A DNA stretch of 36,626 nt. Source: a virus. The position numbers and the translations under genes are program-made. Positions 1-7,353 of the stretch are shown piece by piece. The stretch covers positions 1 to 36,626 of the IMG/VR virus record IMGVR_UViG_3300037728_000010; one strand, written 5' to 3'. The notes under the pieces were generated by a model that was not told the DNA's origin, made no database searches, and saw only the letters and a list, made by a program, of their open reading frames with translations. Within the stretch, counting starts at the first letter, position 1; each line of letters starts with the position of its first letter.

Positions 1-353
1 GGGATATTGAAGTATCATATAACGGAACTACGGCGTACGAAATTACTCAAGACTATATTCAAGCAAATACTATTCCAGTTCAATACGACTCAAACACAAG
101 CGGATCTCCAGATTCAAACGCTTATCAAACAGAAAATATTCCCCACTATATACAAATTGCTAGGTCCGGAGCTATTGTAATGCCTGTGTTTAAAAACGGT
201 GCTATTGAAGACACTACTGCAGGAACTACAGGTAAAAAGGTTAAAAACGGTGGACACCAGCCGCCAGACGGGCACGCTTCACTTGTGTTTCAAGATGATG
301 GTGGCCTTATTCTTTCACATGTTGACGATCAAGGAAATGAAGACGGCGTGTAA
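1..353 (+). CDS. 3' end of a probable virion protein (partial)
   Basis: The frame is open from base 3 and ends at TAA 351-353, so only the last 116 codons are inside the window. The visible part is acidic and rich in Gly, Thr and Asn, with short beta-type segments such as HYIQIARSGAIVMPVFKNG. This composition is common in phage structural proteins. I do not recognise the family. Its position just upstream of another probable structural gene supports a virion role, but that is inference. Confidence 0.6.
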   Translation, partial: DIEVSYNGTTAYEITQDYIQANTIPVQYDSNTSGSPDSNAYQTENIPHYIQIARSGAIVMPVFKNGAIEDTTAGTTGKKVKNGGHQPPDGHASLVFQDDGGLILSHVDDQGNEDGV

Positions 354-389
354 TGAAAAAGAATATAAAGAGTTTACGAAACAAACGGT

Positions 390-2201
390 ATGCCAAAAAT
401 TAAAAAATCTAGACAAAAACGGGGTCTCGCTTCACGCAGGACGTTTATCGAAGATGAATCGGAAAACTCTCCGTTTTATTTCAACGTAACGAAACTAGGA
501 GAAGAGTTCAACTTGGGAAAAAATGGCTTCATCATTAACGGAAGCCAAAATTTAGCCTCTGGAGCGGACGTTCAAATCGAAATTACTGATTCTAGAGGGG
601 ACGTTATCTACCATGAAATTCGCCCGTATACAGAAGGAGTTTCCCGCGTTGTTGGGGTTTACGTGTACGAAGACACCCCGGTTGGTCAAGGACAGATAAC
701 AATTTTGTCGGAAGCAATTCGACAAAAAAACGGAAACCCCGTCCCTGAAGATCAAAGAGGAACAGTTAACCTAAAGTGGACCAAAAACATAAATGTTAAC
801 CCAAACGAGTTTAACACCGACGTTATTCGTTTTGTTCGGCCACCTGAAATCATTGTAAATGATGAAGAATACATAAAGAAGAACCCAAACTTTGCTTCAC
901 CAGAAGCGGCAACGGAGCGTCTTGGAAATACCGAGTACGTGCCAAGCGGTGTTGAATTTAGCCCGGAGTTTGAAGATAACACAACATTTCCACTTCTCGT
1001 TGCTGATGATATAAGCGTTCCATCGGTAAGTTTTAAATATTATCCCCCACAATGGTCATATGATTATTACAACTTAGTTGCAAATGGGTTTGATTGGGAG
1101 ACGACAATGGAAGGGGAACAGTTTTACATTTCTAAAGACGGAATTCAATCTGTAAATGAAAGCACTGGAGAAGTCACCTTAGAGCGCCAGCTTCCAAAAG
1201 ATGAAGACCTTGTGCTTCAAATTGAAGAAGTGATAAACAATACGCTAGCTCGCGTTAGCGTTGTAAACGAGGCGTACGAAGATTTTCAAACAAAGTTTGA
1301 AGTGGACACCCGGAGATATTTTATGCTCTACCAAAGAGAAGCGCAGTTCTTTGAGGACACAAAGCGAGGATACTTTAAAAATCTTCAACTTGGCTTCATT
1401 CAAACATTAACAGGTGCAGCATACCGGGCAAAAGTGTATAATAGGCTTCGTGGTGAAAACGAAAACTACTCGTTTGTTGGAGATTTCGAAATTGAACCGA
1501 TTGAACTTTTAAGTGATTCAAGAGAAGACAGACAAAAACTTGTTGAACCCGTTGGCGTGTTAGACTCTGAGTTTGAGCTTAACGAGTTTTTTGATTCTGG
1601 CCCGGATTCAACTCTCTCTTTTGACGAAGACGAATTTAAGAACTCTGCGCGGCTTTCTCCACAGTCTTCTGGATCAAACGAGTATGAATTGTTCATTGAT
1701 TTTTCAAACCCGGACCTCCAACAATTTCAGTTTTTCAATTATTCAGAGTACACGCTTTCGTTTCAAACACAGTTCAAATCCAACTCACCTAAAGATACGA
1801 CGCTAAAGACGGTTCTTTCCGGTGCCGCATTTGAAAATACAGAAAAAGAGATTGATTCAATTAACCTTAAAAACGAGACGTATCACTACGAAGAAGTAAG
1901 CGCAAACTTTTTCCCGCTTCGAAACGCAAATGTTCGTCAACCCCCTGACTCTGTAAATGAAGATCAGTCTTTCCGGATTACGTTTCGGGTCGAGGATACA
2001 GAAGACGTAGACTGGAGCTGGTTTATAAGAGACGTTCGCCTTCGCCCTGCACAAGAAGCCGGGTTTAGTCCCGACTACACAATCTTGAAAGTGGAAGTAG
2101 ATACAGACACATACAATCTTCGTGAAATCGAAAACCTTCAATACAAAGTTGACCTATTTGACATTGATGGAAACAAGGCAGGGGTGTTTCTTGAAAGCTA
2201 G
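390..2201 (+). CDS. Probable virion structural protein, 603 aa
   Basis: Long, clearly coding frame starting MPKIKKSRQKRG. After a short basic N-terminus the protein is acidic and looks beta-rich, with no transmembrane segment. The region around residues 425-570 alternates hydrophobic and polar residues with aromatic patches (LFIDFSNPDLQQFQFFNY), reminiscent of jelly-roll or carbohydrate-binding modules of phage fibre or neck proteins. No family was recognised with certainty. The ATG at 390 was chosen because the earlier ATG at 353 runs into a stop after 16 codons. The 3' end overlaps a convergent small gene by 4 nt. The next + strand gene follows after about 230 nt that hold that gene and a promoter-like motif. 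Confidence 0.75.
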   Translation: MPKIKKSRQKRGLASRRTFIEDESENSPFYFNVTKLGEEFNLGKNGFIINGSQNLASGADVQIEITDSRGDVIYHEIRPYTEGVSRVVGVYVYEDTPVGQGQITILSEAIRQKNGNPVPEDQRGTVNLKWTKNINVNPNEFNTDVIRFVRPPEIIVNDEEYIKKNPNFASPEAATERLGNTEYVPSGVEFSPEFEDNTTFPLLVADDISVPSVSFKYYPPQWSYDYYNLVANGFDWETTMEGEQFYISKDGIQSVNESTGEVTLERQLPKDEDLVLQIEEVINNTLARVSVVNEAYEDFQTKFEVDTRRYFMLYQREAQFFEDTKRGYFKNLQLGFIQTLTGAAYRAKVYNRLRGENENYSFVGDFEIEPIELLSDSREDRQKLVEPVGVLDSEFELNEFFDSGPDSTLSFDEDEFKNSARLSPQSSGSNEYELFIDFSNPDLQQFQFFNYSEYTLSFQTQFKSNSPKDTTLKTVLSGAAFENTEKEIDSINLKNETYHYEEVSANFFPLRNANVRQPPDSVNEDQSFRITFRVEDTEDVDWSWFIRDVRLRPAQEAGFSPDYTILKVEVDTDTYNLREIENLQYKVDLFDIDGNKAGVFLES

Positions 2202-2353
2202 TTAGAATCGTTTTCGAGCCTTTTCATAACCCTTTCTCTTTCTTTTTCGGTTAGGCTTGACCAATTTGTTATTTCTTCGATTGTTCGACCGCAGCCTTTG
2301 CAGGTTCCGGTCTTTTTGTCTATGTCACATACATTTATACACGGAGACTTCAT
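2198..2353 (-). CDS. DUF1289-type small Cys protein, 51 aa
   Basis: Reading the - strand from the ATG at 2353 gives a 51-aa protein starting MKSPCINVCDIDKKTGTC, followed by KGCGRTIEEI, TNW and SLTEKERERVMKRL. The pattern PCxxVCxxDxxTGxCxGCGRTxxEIxxW is the signature of the DUF1289 family (Pfam PF06945): short bacterial and phage proteins with four conserved Cys, probably metal-binding, of unknown function. It is convergent with the preceding structural gene (4-nt overlap) and is the only - strand gene in the structural half of the window. Confidence is high because the family pattern is complete despite the small size. Confidence 0.88.
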   Translation of the reverse strand: MKSPCINVCDIDKKTGTCKGCGRTIEEITNWSSLTEKERERVMKRLENDSN

Positions 2354-2367
2354 AATAGCTTTAACTT

Positions 2368-2385
2368 CTATATATTTATAAACGG
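2368..2385 (+). promoter_or_regulatory. Late-promoter-like TATA motif
   Basis: The sequence CTATATATTTATAAACGG lies about 50 nt before the GTG start at 2436. It resembles the stronger CTATATATAAnGTGAA motifs found elsewhere in the window and the T4 late promoter TATAAATA. It lacks the GTGAA extension, so it is a weaker candidate. Confidence 0.35.
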
Positions 2386-2435
2386 ATGGATTGTAAGTTT
2401 GTATTTAATAAATATCAAAAACAAGAAGAAATACT

Positions 2436-4361
2436 GTGAGTTTAGAGGATTTTTCAAAACGAATTGCAGCGCAAGTTCTAAGTGAAATTAAGCGAGAGGA
2501 TATGCCTCAAGTGGACGGTGGAAAAACCCAAGACGTTGTAAACGTCTTGGAAAACAACGGCGTCTTGGTAACAAGAGAAAAGATATCTCCCACCGAACTT
2601 GAAAGCTTTCAAGACGATTATAGTTCCGATAAGGTAGACTCTCTAAAAGAAAAGATCCGGAAAGAGGGTAAAGTCCGGACAGTTTTTGTCTCCGAAGATT
2701 ACAAAGTAGTTGACGGGCACCACCGAGCAATCGCCGCTACTCAAATTTCCGAAGAAGACGAAGTAAACGTTCGCCTTCCTATTGTTCGGGTCCACCTTTC
2801 GGGAGAAAGTGCCGTTGAACAGGTCCGGGATGCTGTAAATAAGGTCAACGAAAACACAGACGACCTAAACCACGTTGTTGTATACTCTGGCGTTTTTCAG
2901 CCGTTTCACAAAGAGCACTACAACATCTACGAAAATCTTGTTGAGAAGTTTGGGGTTCACAACGTTTATCTTGCGACAAGCGATAGAACCAACGAGTCAA
3001 ATCCTTTGTCGTTTAGCGATAAGAGAAAAGTAATGACCCGGATGTATCCAATTCCAGAACAACAAATTCACGAAGTTGAAAATAGCTGGAACCCCACAGA
3101 AGTTTTAGAAGGACACGACGAAGAAGAAACGGTATTTGTTGCAGCACTTGGAGAAAGCGACGTTGAAAAACTAAAAGAGTCCGAAGACGTCTCTGATCTG
3201 TTTGAAGAATACGATTCTTCAGATCTAAAACCGTATAAAGAGCAGTCTTACTATTACGAAGTAGAAGACGCAAGTGTAACAATCAAAGAAACATCTGTTG
3301 AAGAATCGAAAATTTCAAAGATATTTTCAAGTTCCGACGTTGAAGAAAAAACAAAGAAGCAAGTCTTCAAAGAGCTATTTGGATCATTTGACGAGACGGT
3401 GTTCTCTCTTATCAACGACCGTTTTGATTCAAAGATTGTTCAAGACCAAGTGTTTGAGAAGTATTTAAAAGAGACGAAAGGTAACATCGGGGGAGTGGTC
3501 AAGAAAACAAAGAAAATGCTTTCTGAAGCCTCTACGACCTCTCTCGTGCCTGTTGACGACGGGCCTACAACTTGGTGGCACAATCAAGGGGTATATGAGG
3601 AATACCATGAAGAATTTGCAAATAAAATCGGTTGGGAGTTTCTTGACGATATTGGAAAGGCAGATGAAGATCAAGAGTTAAAGACCGATGGACTTCCATT
3701 TGACTCCTTCTACCCTACAGGGGCAACCGGATCTACACCCGTTGAAAACCCGGAGACAATTTACTATCCGTTTGTTGACGCTTTGGCAAGCGGACTTGGA
3801 TTTGAGATTATCGACTACCTAGGAAGCGAGATCGCCCCGAATTATGAACCGTCCACAGATCCTAGAGATGAAGTTGAAGTAGAGAGTGGGAGACTTGCAC
3901 AACTTAAAGGACAAGCCGGGGCTGTTGAAACGGTGAACTCTCCATCTGATCGGGTTGAAACGATTCGCTGGCACGGAGAAAGCGACACCGAAGTAGCAAA
4001 CGTGCTTGGAGAGTCCATCCGGCGTGGGCACATGAAAAAAGTGGCTACCGGAGAAGAAGTTGTTGTGTACCCGATTTCTAACCACGGGCCGACAATGAAA
4101 GAAAAGATTATCCGCGAGGCACTTCATGAAGAGTTCGGAAACAGGAACGTTCATCTTATCGAGCGGCAAAACCTTAAAAACGGGATTCAAAATGTCCTTA
4201 AAAAACAAAATGCCGACAAAGATTCGATTGTTTATGTGACCGATGAAAGCGGAGAGCAAAAGCTAAATCAAAAGAAAGCGTTTGCGCCGTATAAATCTAA
4301 AGGCGTTAAAGAGCCAATTTCAGAAAAACGATACGTTCTTAACGAAAACGACTTGATTTAA
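2436..4361 (+). CDS. ParB-like/nucleotidyltransferase fusion protein, 641 aa
   Basis: Starts with GTG at 2436. Residues 40-125 look like a ParB/sulfiredoxin-fold domain, with SPTELESF, a central VVDGHHRAIAA (DGHHR at 93-97) and LPIVRVHL. Residues 147-245 form a cytidylyltransferase/NMN-adenylyltransferase-like domain: VVVYSGVFQPFHKEHY carries the HxxH site (H158, H161), followed by NVYLATSD and the PLSFSDKRKVMTRMY loop. Similar nucleotidyltransferase proteins sit among structural genes in T4-like marine phages, where their role is unknown. From residue 542 a second segment, VVVYPISNHGPTMKEKIIRE then FGNRNVHLIERQN, resembles the first domain but lacks the HxxH site; it looks like a degenerate internal duplication. 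The N-terminus (EDFSKRIAAQVLSEI) may be a head-targeting helix. Domain calls are fairly sure; the in vivo role is unknown. Confidence 0.82.
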   Translation: MSLEDFSKRIAAQVLSEIKREDMPQVDGGKTQDVVNVLENNGVLVTREKISPTELESFQDDYSSDKVDSLKEKIRKEGKVRTVFVSEDYKVVDGHHRAIAATQISEEDEVNVRLPIVRVHLSGESAVEQVRDAVNKVNENTDDLNHVVVYSGVFQPFHKEHYNIYENLVEKFGVHNVYLATSDRTNESNPLSFSDKRKVMTRMYPIPEQQIHEVENSWNPTEVLEGHDEEETVFVAALGESDVEKLKESEDVSDLFEEYDSSDLKPYKEQSYYYEVEDASVTIKETSVEESKISKIFSSSDVEEKTKKQVFKELFGSFDETVFSLINDRFDSKIVQDQVFEKYLKETKGNIGGVVKKTKKMLSEASTTSLVPVDDGPTTWWHNQGVYEEYHEEFANKIGWEFLDDIGKADEDQELKTDGLPFDSFYPTGATGSTPVENPETIYYPFVDALASGLGFEIIDYLGSEIAPNYEPSTDPRDEVEVESGRLAQLKGQAGAVETVNSPSDRVETIRWHGESDTEVANVLGESIRRGHMKKVATGEEVVVYPISNHGPTMKEKIIREALHEEFGNRNVHLIERQNLKNGIQNVLKKQNADKDSIVYVTDESGEQKLNQKKAFAPYKSKGVKEPISEKRYVLNENDLI

Positions 4362-4390
4362 CATAAAACACAGCCTACTACCTTTTTTCG

Positions 4391-4407
4391 CTATTTATAA
4401 AGTGAAG
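4391..4407 (+). promoter_or_regulatory. Late-promoter-like motif
   Basis: CTATTTATAAAGTGAAG lies 24 nt before the start of the zinc-ribbon gene. It shares the AT core and the GTGAA extension with the motifs at 13878, 22249 and 32268. It is read as a phage late promoter by analogy with T4 TATAAATA. Confidence 0.55.
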
Positions 4408-4430
4408 ATAAATTCAAAAACACAACTGTT

Positions 4431-5084
4431 ATGCCAGATAAAAAAGACATGATTACAACCCCGCAAGAGCGGGATGCGCTTTACGAAATTCTTAAAGGGG
4501 AAAACCCCGCAGACGAAGAGCTTCAAATTGGATTTGACGAAGATTCTTCTACAAACGTAAGAGTGAAGGAAGTTGTTCCTGAAGGCGTCGAGCCCGGAGA
4601 CACATGGAGAGACGATAAAGGCGACCTTTGGGAGCGGAAGAAAGGGTACTCGATCCGTCACGGAAAGTCAACCGAGTCTCTTGGCACGCCGCTTTTTTGC
4701 CCTGAATGTGGATCAATTATGAATCACAGAAACGACAAAAAAGCATATAAGATTCACGGACATTGTTTTGACTGCCAGATTGAGTTTGAATCTACGCTCC
4801 GGGCTCGCGGAGAATATGAGCTTTACCACAAAAAGCGTACCATCAAAAACATCGAGTCTTGGCTTGAAGACCAAAAGAAAGAGTTTCAAGAGTTTCTAGA
4901 AAGCCAAAAAGGGGACGACGAGTACGTTCAAAATCCTCAAGGAAGAATGGAAGTTTGGTCTGGTGGGCCGGATATAAATCAACTAGAAGAAGATTTTGAG
5001 GAATTTGTTTCTTTGTATGAAGAAAAAATTGAAAACCTAAAAGAAGAAGTTGCACAACTTGAGGAAGAAAACGAAGAACAGTAA
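4431..5084 (+). CDS. Zinc-ribbon protein with C-terminal coiled coil, 217 aa
   Basis: Residues 88-118 contain FCPECGSIMNH and, about 20 residues later, HCFDCQIEFE: two CxxC knuckles forming a zinc ribbon, preceded by GDTWRDDKGDLWERKKGYS. The last 80 residues are rich in Glu, Lys and Leu with heptad spacing (EEKIENLKEEVAQLEEENEEQ region), predicting a coiled coil. I recognise no named family. Position between the nucleotidyltransferase fusion and the membrane/cupin genes, and the upstream late-type promoter, suggest a late gene. A nucleic-acid or virion-assembly role is possible but not shown. Confidence 0.78.
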   Translation: MPDKKDMITTPQERDALYEILKGENPADEELQIGFDEDSSTNVRVKEVVPEGVEPGDTWRDDKGDLWERKKGYSIRHGKSTESLGTPLFCPECGSIMNHRNDKKAYKIHGHCFDCQIEFESTLRARGEYELYHKKRTIKNIESWLEDQKKEFQEFLESQKGDDEYVQNPQGRMEVWSGGPDINQLEEDFEEFVSLYEEKIENLKEEVAQLEEENEEQ

Positions 5085-5152
5085 GCGGTAACAATGAAAC
5101 CGACACCTGCGCTGGTTATTTTTTAAATTTCAAAGAAACATCATATTTTGCA

Positions 5153-5380
5153 ATGGAAATTTCCATTCTACTGGAAATCCTAAAGTTGGGTACAGGGCCA
5201 GCGGTTGCTGCTGTCGTGGCTTATTGGCTTAAAAAAACTATGGATCGCAGAGACTATTGGCGGGACAAGTATCTTTCTTTGAGAGACCAACGAGATAAAG
5301 AAAGCAGAGAACGTAAAATTGAACAAGAGAATACAATCGAAGTTTTGCAAAAACTCTTAGAAGAAGCCAACAAAGATTAA
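5153..5380 (+). CDS. Single-TM protein with coiled-coil tail, 75 aa
   Basis: Residues 3-27 (ISILLEILKLGTGPAVAAVV and onward) form one predicted membrane helix at the N-terminus. The rest is highly charged and helical (MDRRDYWRDKYLSLRDQRDK, then a Glu/Lys-rich coiled coil). The architecture resembles small phage holin-associated or inner-membrane spanin-like proteins, but no family is recognised. The start is the ATG at 5153, with no Shine-Dalgarno sequence. Confidence 0.62.
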   Translation: MEISILLEILKLGTGPAVAAVVAYWLKKTMDRRDYWRDKYLSLRDQRDKESRERKIEQENTIEVLQKLLEEANKD

Positions 5381-5437
5381 CAACAGAATTTTACTATAAA
5401 AGAAACATGAAATTCATGTAACAATTGAAATGGTATC

Positions 5438-5860
5438 ATGAGTGAAAAACACGAAAAAATACTTAGCTTACAATCGGAACTTTCGACCCGACTTGAAACG
5501 AAATATAGAGAAGGGTTTGTAAGTAATATTCCGTATACAACCGAGCCCATAGAAATTCAAGACGGGTGGAAGATAAAGTCCGTTATCGAAAGAGAAGATA
5601 TTGACGGATGGATTGAAAATGTAGATCCGGGCGGTAGCCTACCTGACCACTCCCATCCCAACAAGTCTGAACTTTCAATTGTTATTTCAGGCGAGCTAAA
5701 GTATGAAATTAAAGACAAGACAAAGATCCTATCCTCTGGAGATAGCATATACGTTCCGTGTGGGGTTGAACACTCTGTCGAGGACGTGTCCGAGGCCGGG
5801 TCAAAAATGCTTGTGATTTACGAGCCACCTATCGGTGTAAACGTAGAAGACAACAACTAA
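5438..5860 (+). CDS. Cupin-fold protein, 140 aa
   Basis: Contains both cupin motifs. Motif 1 is GGSLPDHSHPNKSELSIVIS followed by G (metal ligands HxH and E). Motif 2 is GDSIYVPCGVEHSV, with the second-motif His. The single small beta-barrel domain fits the RmlC-like cupin superfamily, whose members bind metal and act as isomerases, dioxygenases or sugar-binding proteins. The substrate cannot be told from sequence. It sits between a small TM gene and the first gene with a targeting-type N-terminus. All expected metal-ligand positions (His, His, Glu, His) are present, so an active metal site is likely. Confidence 0.85.
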   Translation: MSEKHEKILSLQSELSTRLETKYREGFVSNIPYTTEPIEIQDGWKIKSVIEREDIDGWIENVDPGGSLPDHSHPNKSELSIVISGELKYEIKDKTKILSSGDSIYVPCGVEHSVEDVSEAGSKMLVIYEPPIGVNVEDNN

Positions 5861-5939
5861 TATCTTAGACGAGTAGCAACGAGTTATCGAATCGGCAAAA
5901 CATTCTTTACAATCATAATAAAAGTCAAATAAGAATACC

Positions 5940-6308
5940 ATGAATAAAGATCAAATTAGAAGCTTCATTCAAGAAGAGGTTTCAAAAATTTTAAATGAAG
6001 AGACGGAGTACCAAAAATATTTCAAACAGATGATGGACGTGTTTGGAATTGATTCTCCACAAGAATTAAATGATAAAGAGAAGAAAAAGTTCTTCGACTT
6101 TGTTAGCCTAGGATGGAACGAAGACACGGATACAAAAGACCAAGAAGCTATCGAGCAAGCTAAAGACTACGTTCAAAGAAAAGATGGCTTAAACGAATCT
6201 TCAAAAAAGCTTGAATCGTTCAAACGGGCGGTTCGTCAGCTTATGGAACGGGGAGTAAGCAAAGAAAAAGCCGTTCGAGAAGTGGTGAAAAGAGCAAAAA
6301 AAAAGTAG
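5940..6308 (+). CDS. Head-internal candidate with targeting-type N-terminus, 122 aa (zero-frame product)
   Basis: Begins MNKDQIRSFIQEEVSKILNE, a member of the basic/amphipathic N-terminal motif family of this window. The I-Q-E step fits the gp21-type cleavage consensus (I/L)-x-E. The middle part (EYQKYFKQMMDVFGIDS, then KEKKKFFDFVSLGW) looks like a small helical domain I associate with T4-like marine phage proteins. The C-terminus is very basic and ends in KRAKKK on a run of nine A, directly followed by TAG. That run is a slippery site for a probable -1 frameshift into the next 61 codons (see 6305-6490). Both products may be made. Confidence 0.8.
   Translation: MNKDQIRSFIQEEVSKILNEETEYQKYFKQMMDVFGIDSPQELNDKEKKKFFDFVSLGWNEDTDTKDQEAIEQAKDYVQRKDGLNESSKKLESFKRAVRQLMERGVSKEKAVREVVKRAKKK
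6296..6308 (+). promoter_or_regulatory. Candidate -1 frameshift site (A9 then G, stop TAG)
   Basis: Nine A at 6296-6304 followed by G give the classical heptamer A AAA AAG (6299-6305), read as Lys-Lys just before the zero-frame stop TAG at 6306-6308. A -1 slip bypasses the stop and enters an open frame that ends exactly in an ATGA overlap with the next gene. A homopolymer sequencing error is the alternative explanation. Confidence 0.6.
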
Positions 6309-6490
6309 ATGAAAACGTCGGCCAAGCAGAGTATGAAAGAGCGGTTGACGCGATTTATGATGTTGCAATTTCTTCTCCTATGAATGCAGAGCAACACATA
6401 ACCGGAATTGTAAACAAAGCTATCGAGAAAATCCAGCTTCAAGGTGGGGATATAGACGGAAGAAAAATCGCTAAAAACATAAGGCCATGA
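6305..6490 (+). CDS. -1 frame C-terminal extension of the 5940 gene
   Basis: In the -1 frame the reading continues VDENVGQAEYERAVDAIYDV, then AISSPMNAEQ, GIVNKAIEKIQ and GGDIDGRKIAKNIRP to TGA at 6488-6490. The stop overlaps the ATG of the next gene as ATGA, the same spacing used between many real gene pairs here. The segment has codon use like its neighbours and ordinary protein composition. The only internal ATG would give a 36-aa peptide, so I favour a transframe product of about 183 aa over a separate gene. It is a helical, charged domain of unknown family. Confidence 0.6.
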   Translation, partial: VDENVGQAEYERAVDAIYDVAISSPMNAEQHITGIVNKAIEKIQLQGGDIDGRKIAKNIRP

Positions 6491-6849
6491 TTGAAACATT
6501 TATACGTATTGGAGAAGCTATTTTGTCTTTCTTGAAGAAATCTTGGGAGTACATAGCCCTTGGGTTGTCAATTATCTTGGGCTATCTTGTGTTTTTTGAC
6601 GACTCCGCACAAGAAAAAATCGAAAAGAGCCTCCGGAGGCAAAACAAGCTTCAAAACGAAGACCAAAAACTTCAAGAAAAAGAACGTGAAGTTGAAAAGG
6701 AGAAAGAGGGTCTTGAAAAAGACTTAAACAATCTTGAAGAAGAAGAGAAAAAGATAAGAGAAGACCTCCGGGAAGACCCCAAACCGAAAGAAAATGAAGA
6801 AAATGTAAGAGATTGGCTTCAAAACAATTATGGTGACAAAAATGATTAA
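6487..6849 (+). CDS. Membrane-anchored coiled-coil protein (inner-membrane spanin-like), 120 aa
   Basis: N-terminal amphipathic stretch MIETFIRIGEAILSFLKKSW, then one membrane helix at about residues 22-38 (EYIALGLSIILGYLVFF). Residues 45-100 form a long coiled coil full of Glu, Lys and Leu. Topology and size match an inner-membrane spanin (Rz-like) facing the periplasm. It overlaps the following exported protein gene by 8 nt (ATGATTAA), as lysis pairs often do. It is translationally coupled to the frameshift extension before it through ATGA. Lysis function is inferred from topology only. Confidence 0.6.
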   Translation: MIETFIRIGEAILSFLKKSWEYIALGLSIILGYLVFFDDSAQEKIEKSLRRQNKLQNEDQKLQEKEREVEKEKEGLEKDLNNLEEEEKKIREDLREDPKPKENEENVRDWLQNNYGDKND

Positions 6850-7267
6850 AAAGTCTGTTACGTTACTTATAGCATTTTTGCTGTTGTCCCCTACAGTTGC
6901 CTTTGGGCAATCTTCTTCGTCTTCTTCTGCGTCACAAGATAGCGTTTGTGTTCCTGTCAAGCAGCTTGAACGGGTAAGAGACGATATTCAAAAGAAACAG
7001 AAGAAGATTCAAGATCTTCAAAGGTTAAAACGAAATTTGGAGTCACAAGTCCGGACGCTTAAAGCCCTTCGGCAAAAAGATAGCCTTCTTATTGGAATCA
7101 AAGACCGGAGAATAAAAAACCGAAACGAGCTTCTTGAAGAAAAAAACAACGAAATAGAGGGCCTAAGAGAACAGCTAAATTCCGCAAACCGGAGAAAGTG
7201 GCTTTACTTTGTCGGTGGAGCGGCTGCAGTTATCGGTTCGGCATATGTCGTCGGACAAACAAATTAA
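6842..7267 (+). CDS. Exported coiled-coil protein with C-terminal TM, 141 aa
   Basis: I chose the ATG at 6842 (MIKKSVTLLIAFLLLSPTVA) because it gives a textbook signal peptide and an 8-nt overlap with the preceding gene; an in-frame ATG lies at 6830. Predicted cleavage is after TVAFG, before Gln. The mature part starts with a Ser-rich spacer and DSVCVPVKQLERVRD, continues as a coiled coil to about residue 115, and ends with a membrane helix (WLYFVGGAAAVIGSAYVVG). From memory, similar exported proteins occur near lysis genes of Bacteroidota phages and may act as unimolecular or partner spanins. There is no lipobox Cys at the cleavage site. Confidence 0.68.
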   Translation: MIKKSVTLLIAFLLLSPTVAFGQSSSSSSASQDSVCVPVKQLERVRDDIQKKQKKIQDLQRLKRNLESQVRTLKALRQKDSLLIGIKDRRIKNRNELLEEKNNEIEGLREQLNSANRRKWLYFVGGAAAVIGSAYVVGQTN

Positions 7268-7353
7268 CAACGCCAAACACCAAACGTCTACACTAGCATG
7301 GCAACATTATTTACTACATTCATTAATCTTTCATCAACTTAACAACTGATAAT

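Noticed and set aside
353-403. 16-codon ORF starting with TAATG after the first gene (MKKNIKSLRNKRYAKN)
   Set aside because: Very short and overlapped by the start of the 603-aa gene. The junction resembles real coupled starts, but there is no other support.
199-489. 96-codon + strand ORF overlapping the first two genes
   Set aside because: Runs across the end of one gene and the start of another in a third frame, with no family resemblance; a shadow frame.
3819-4259. 146-codon - strand ORF
   Set aside because: Antisense to the C-terminal part of the nucleotidyltransferase fusion; no start signal or domain.
7304-7345. 14-codon ORF between the exported protein and the next gene
   Set aside because: Too short, no support beyond a start and stop codon.
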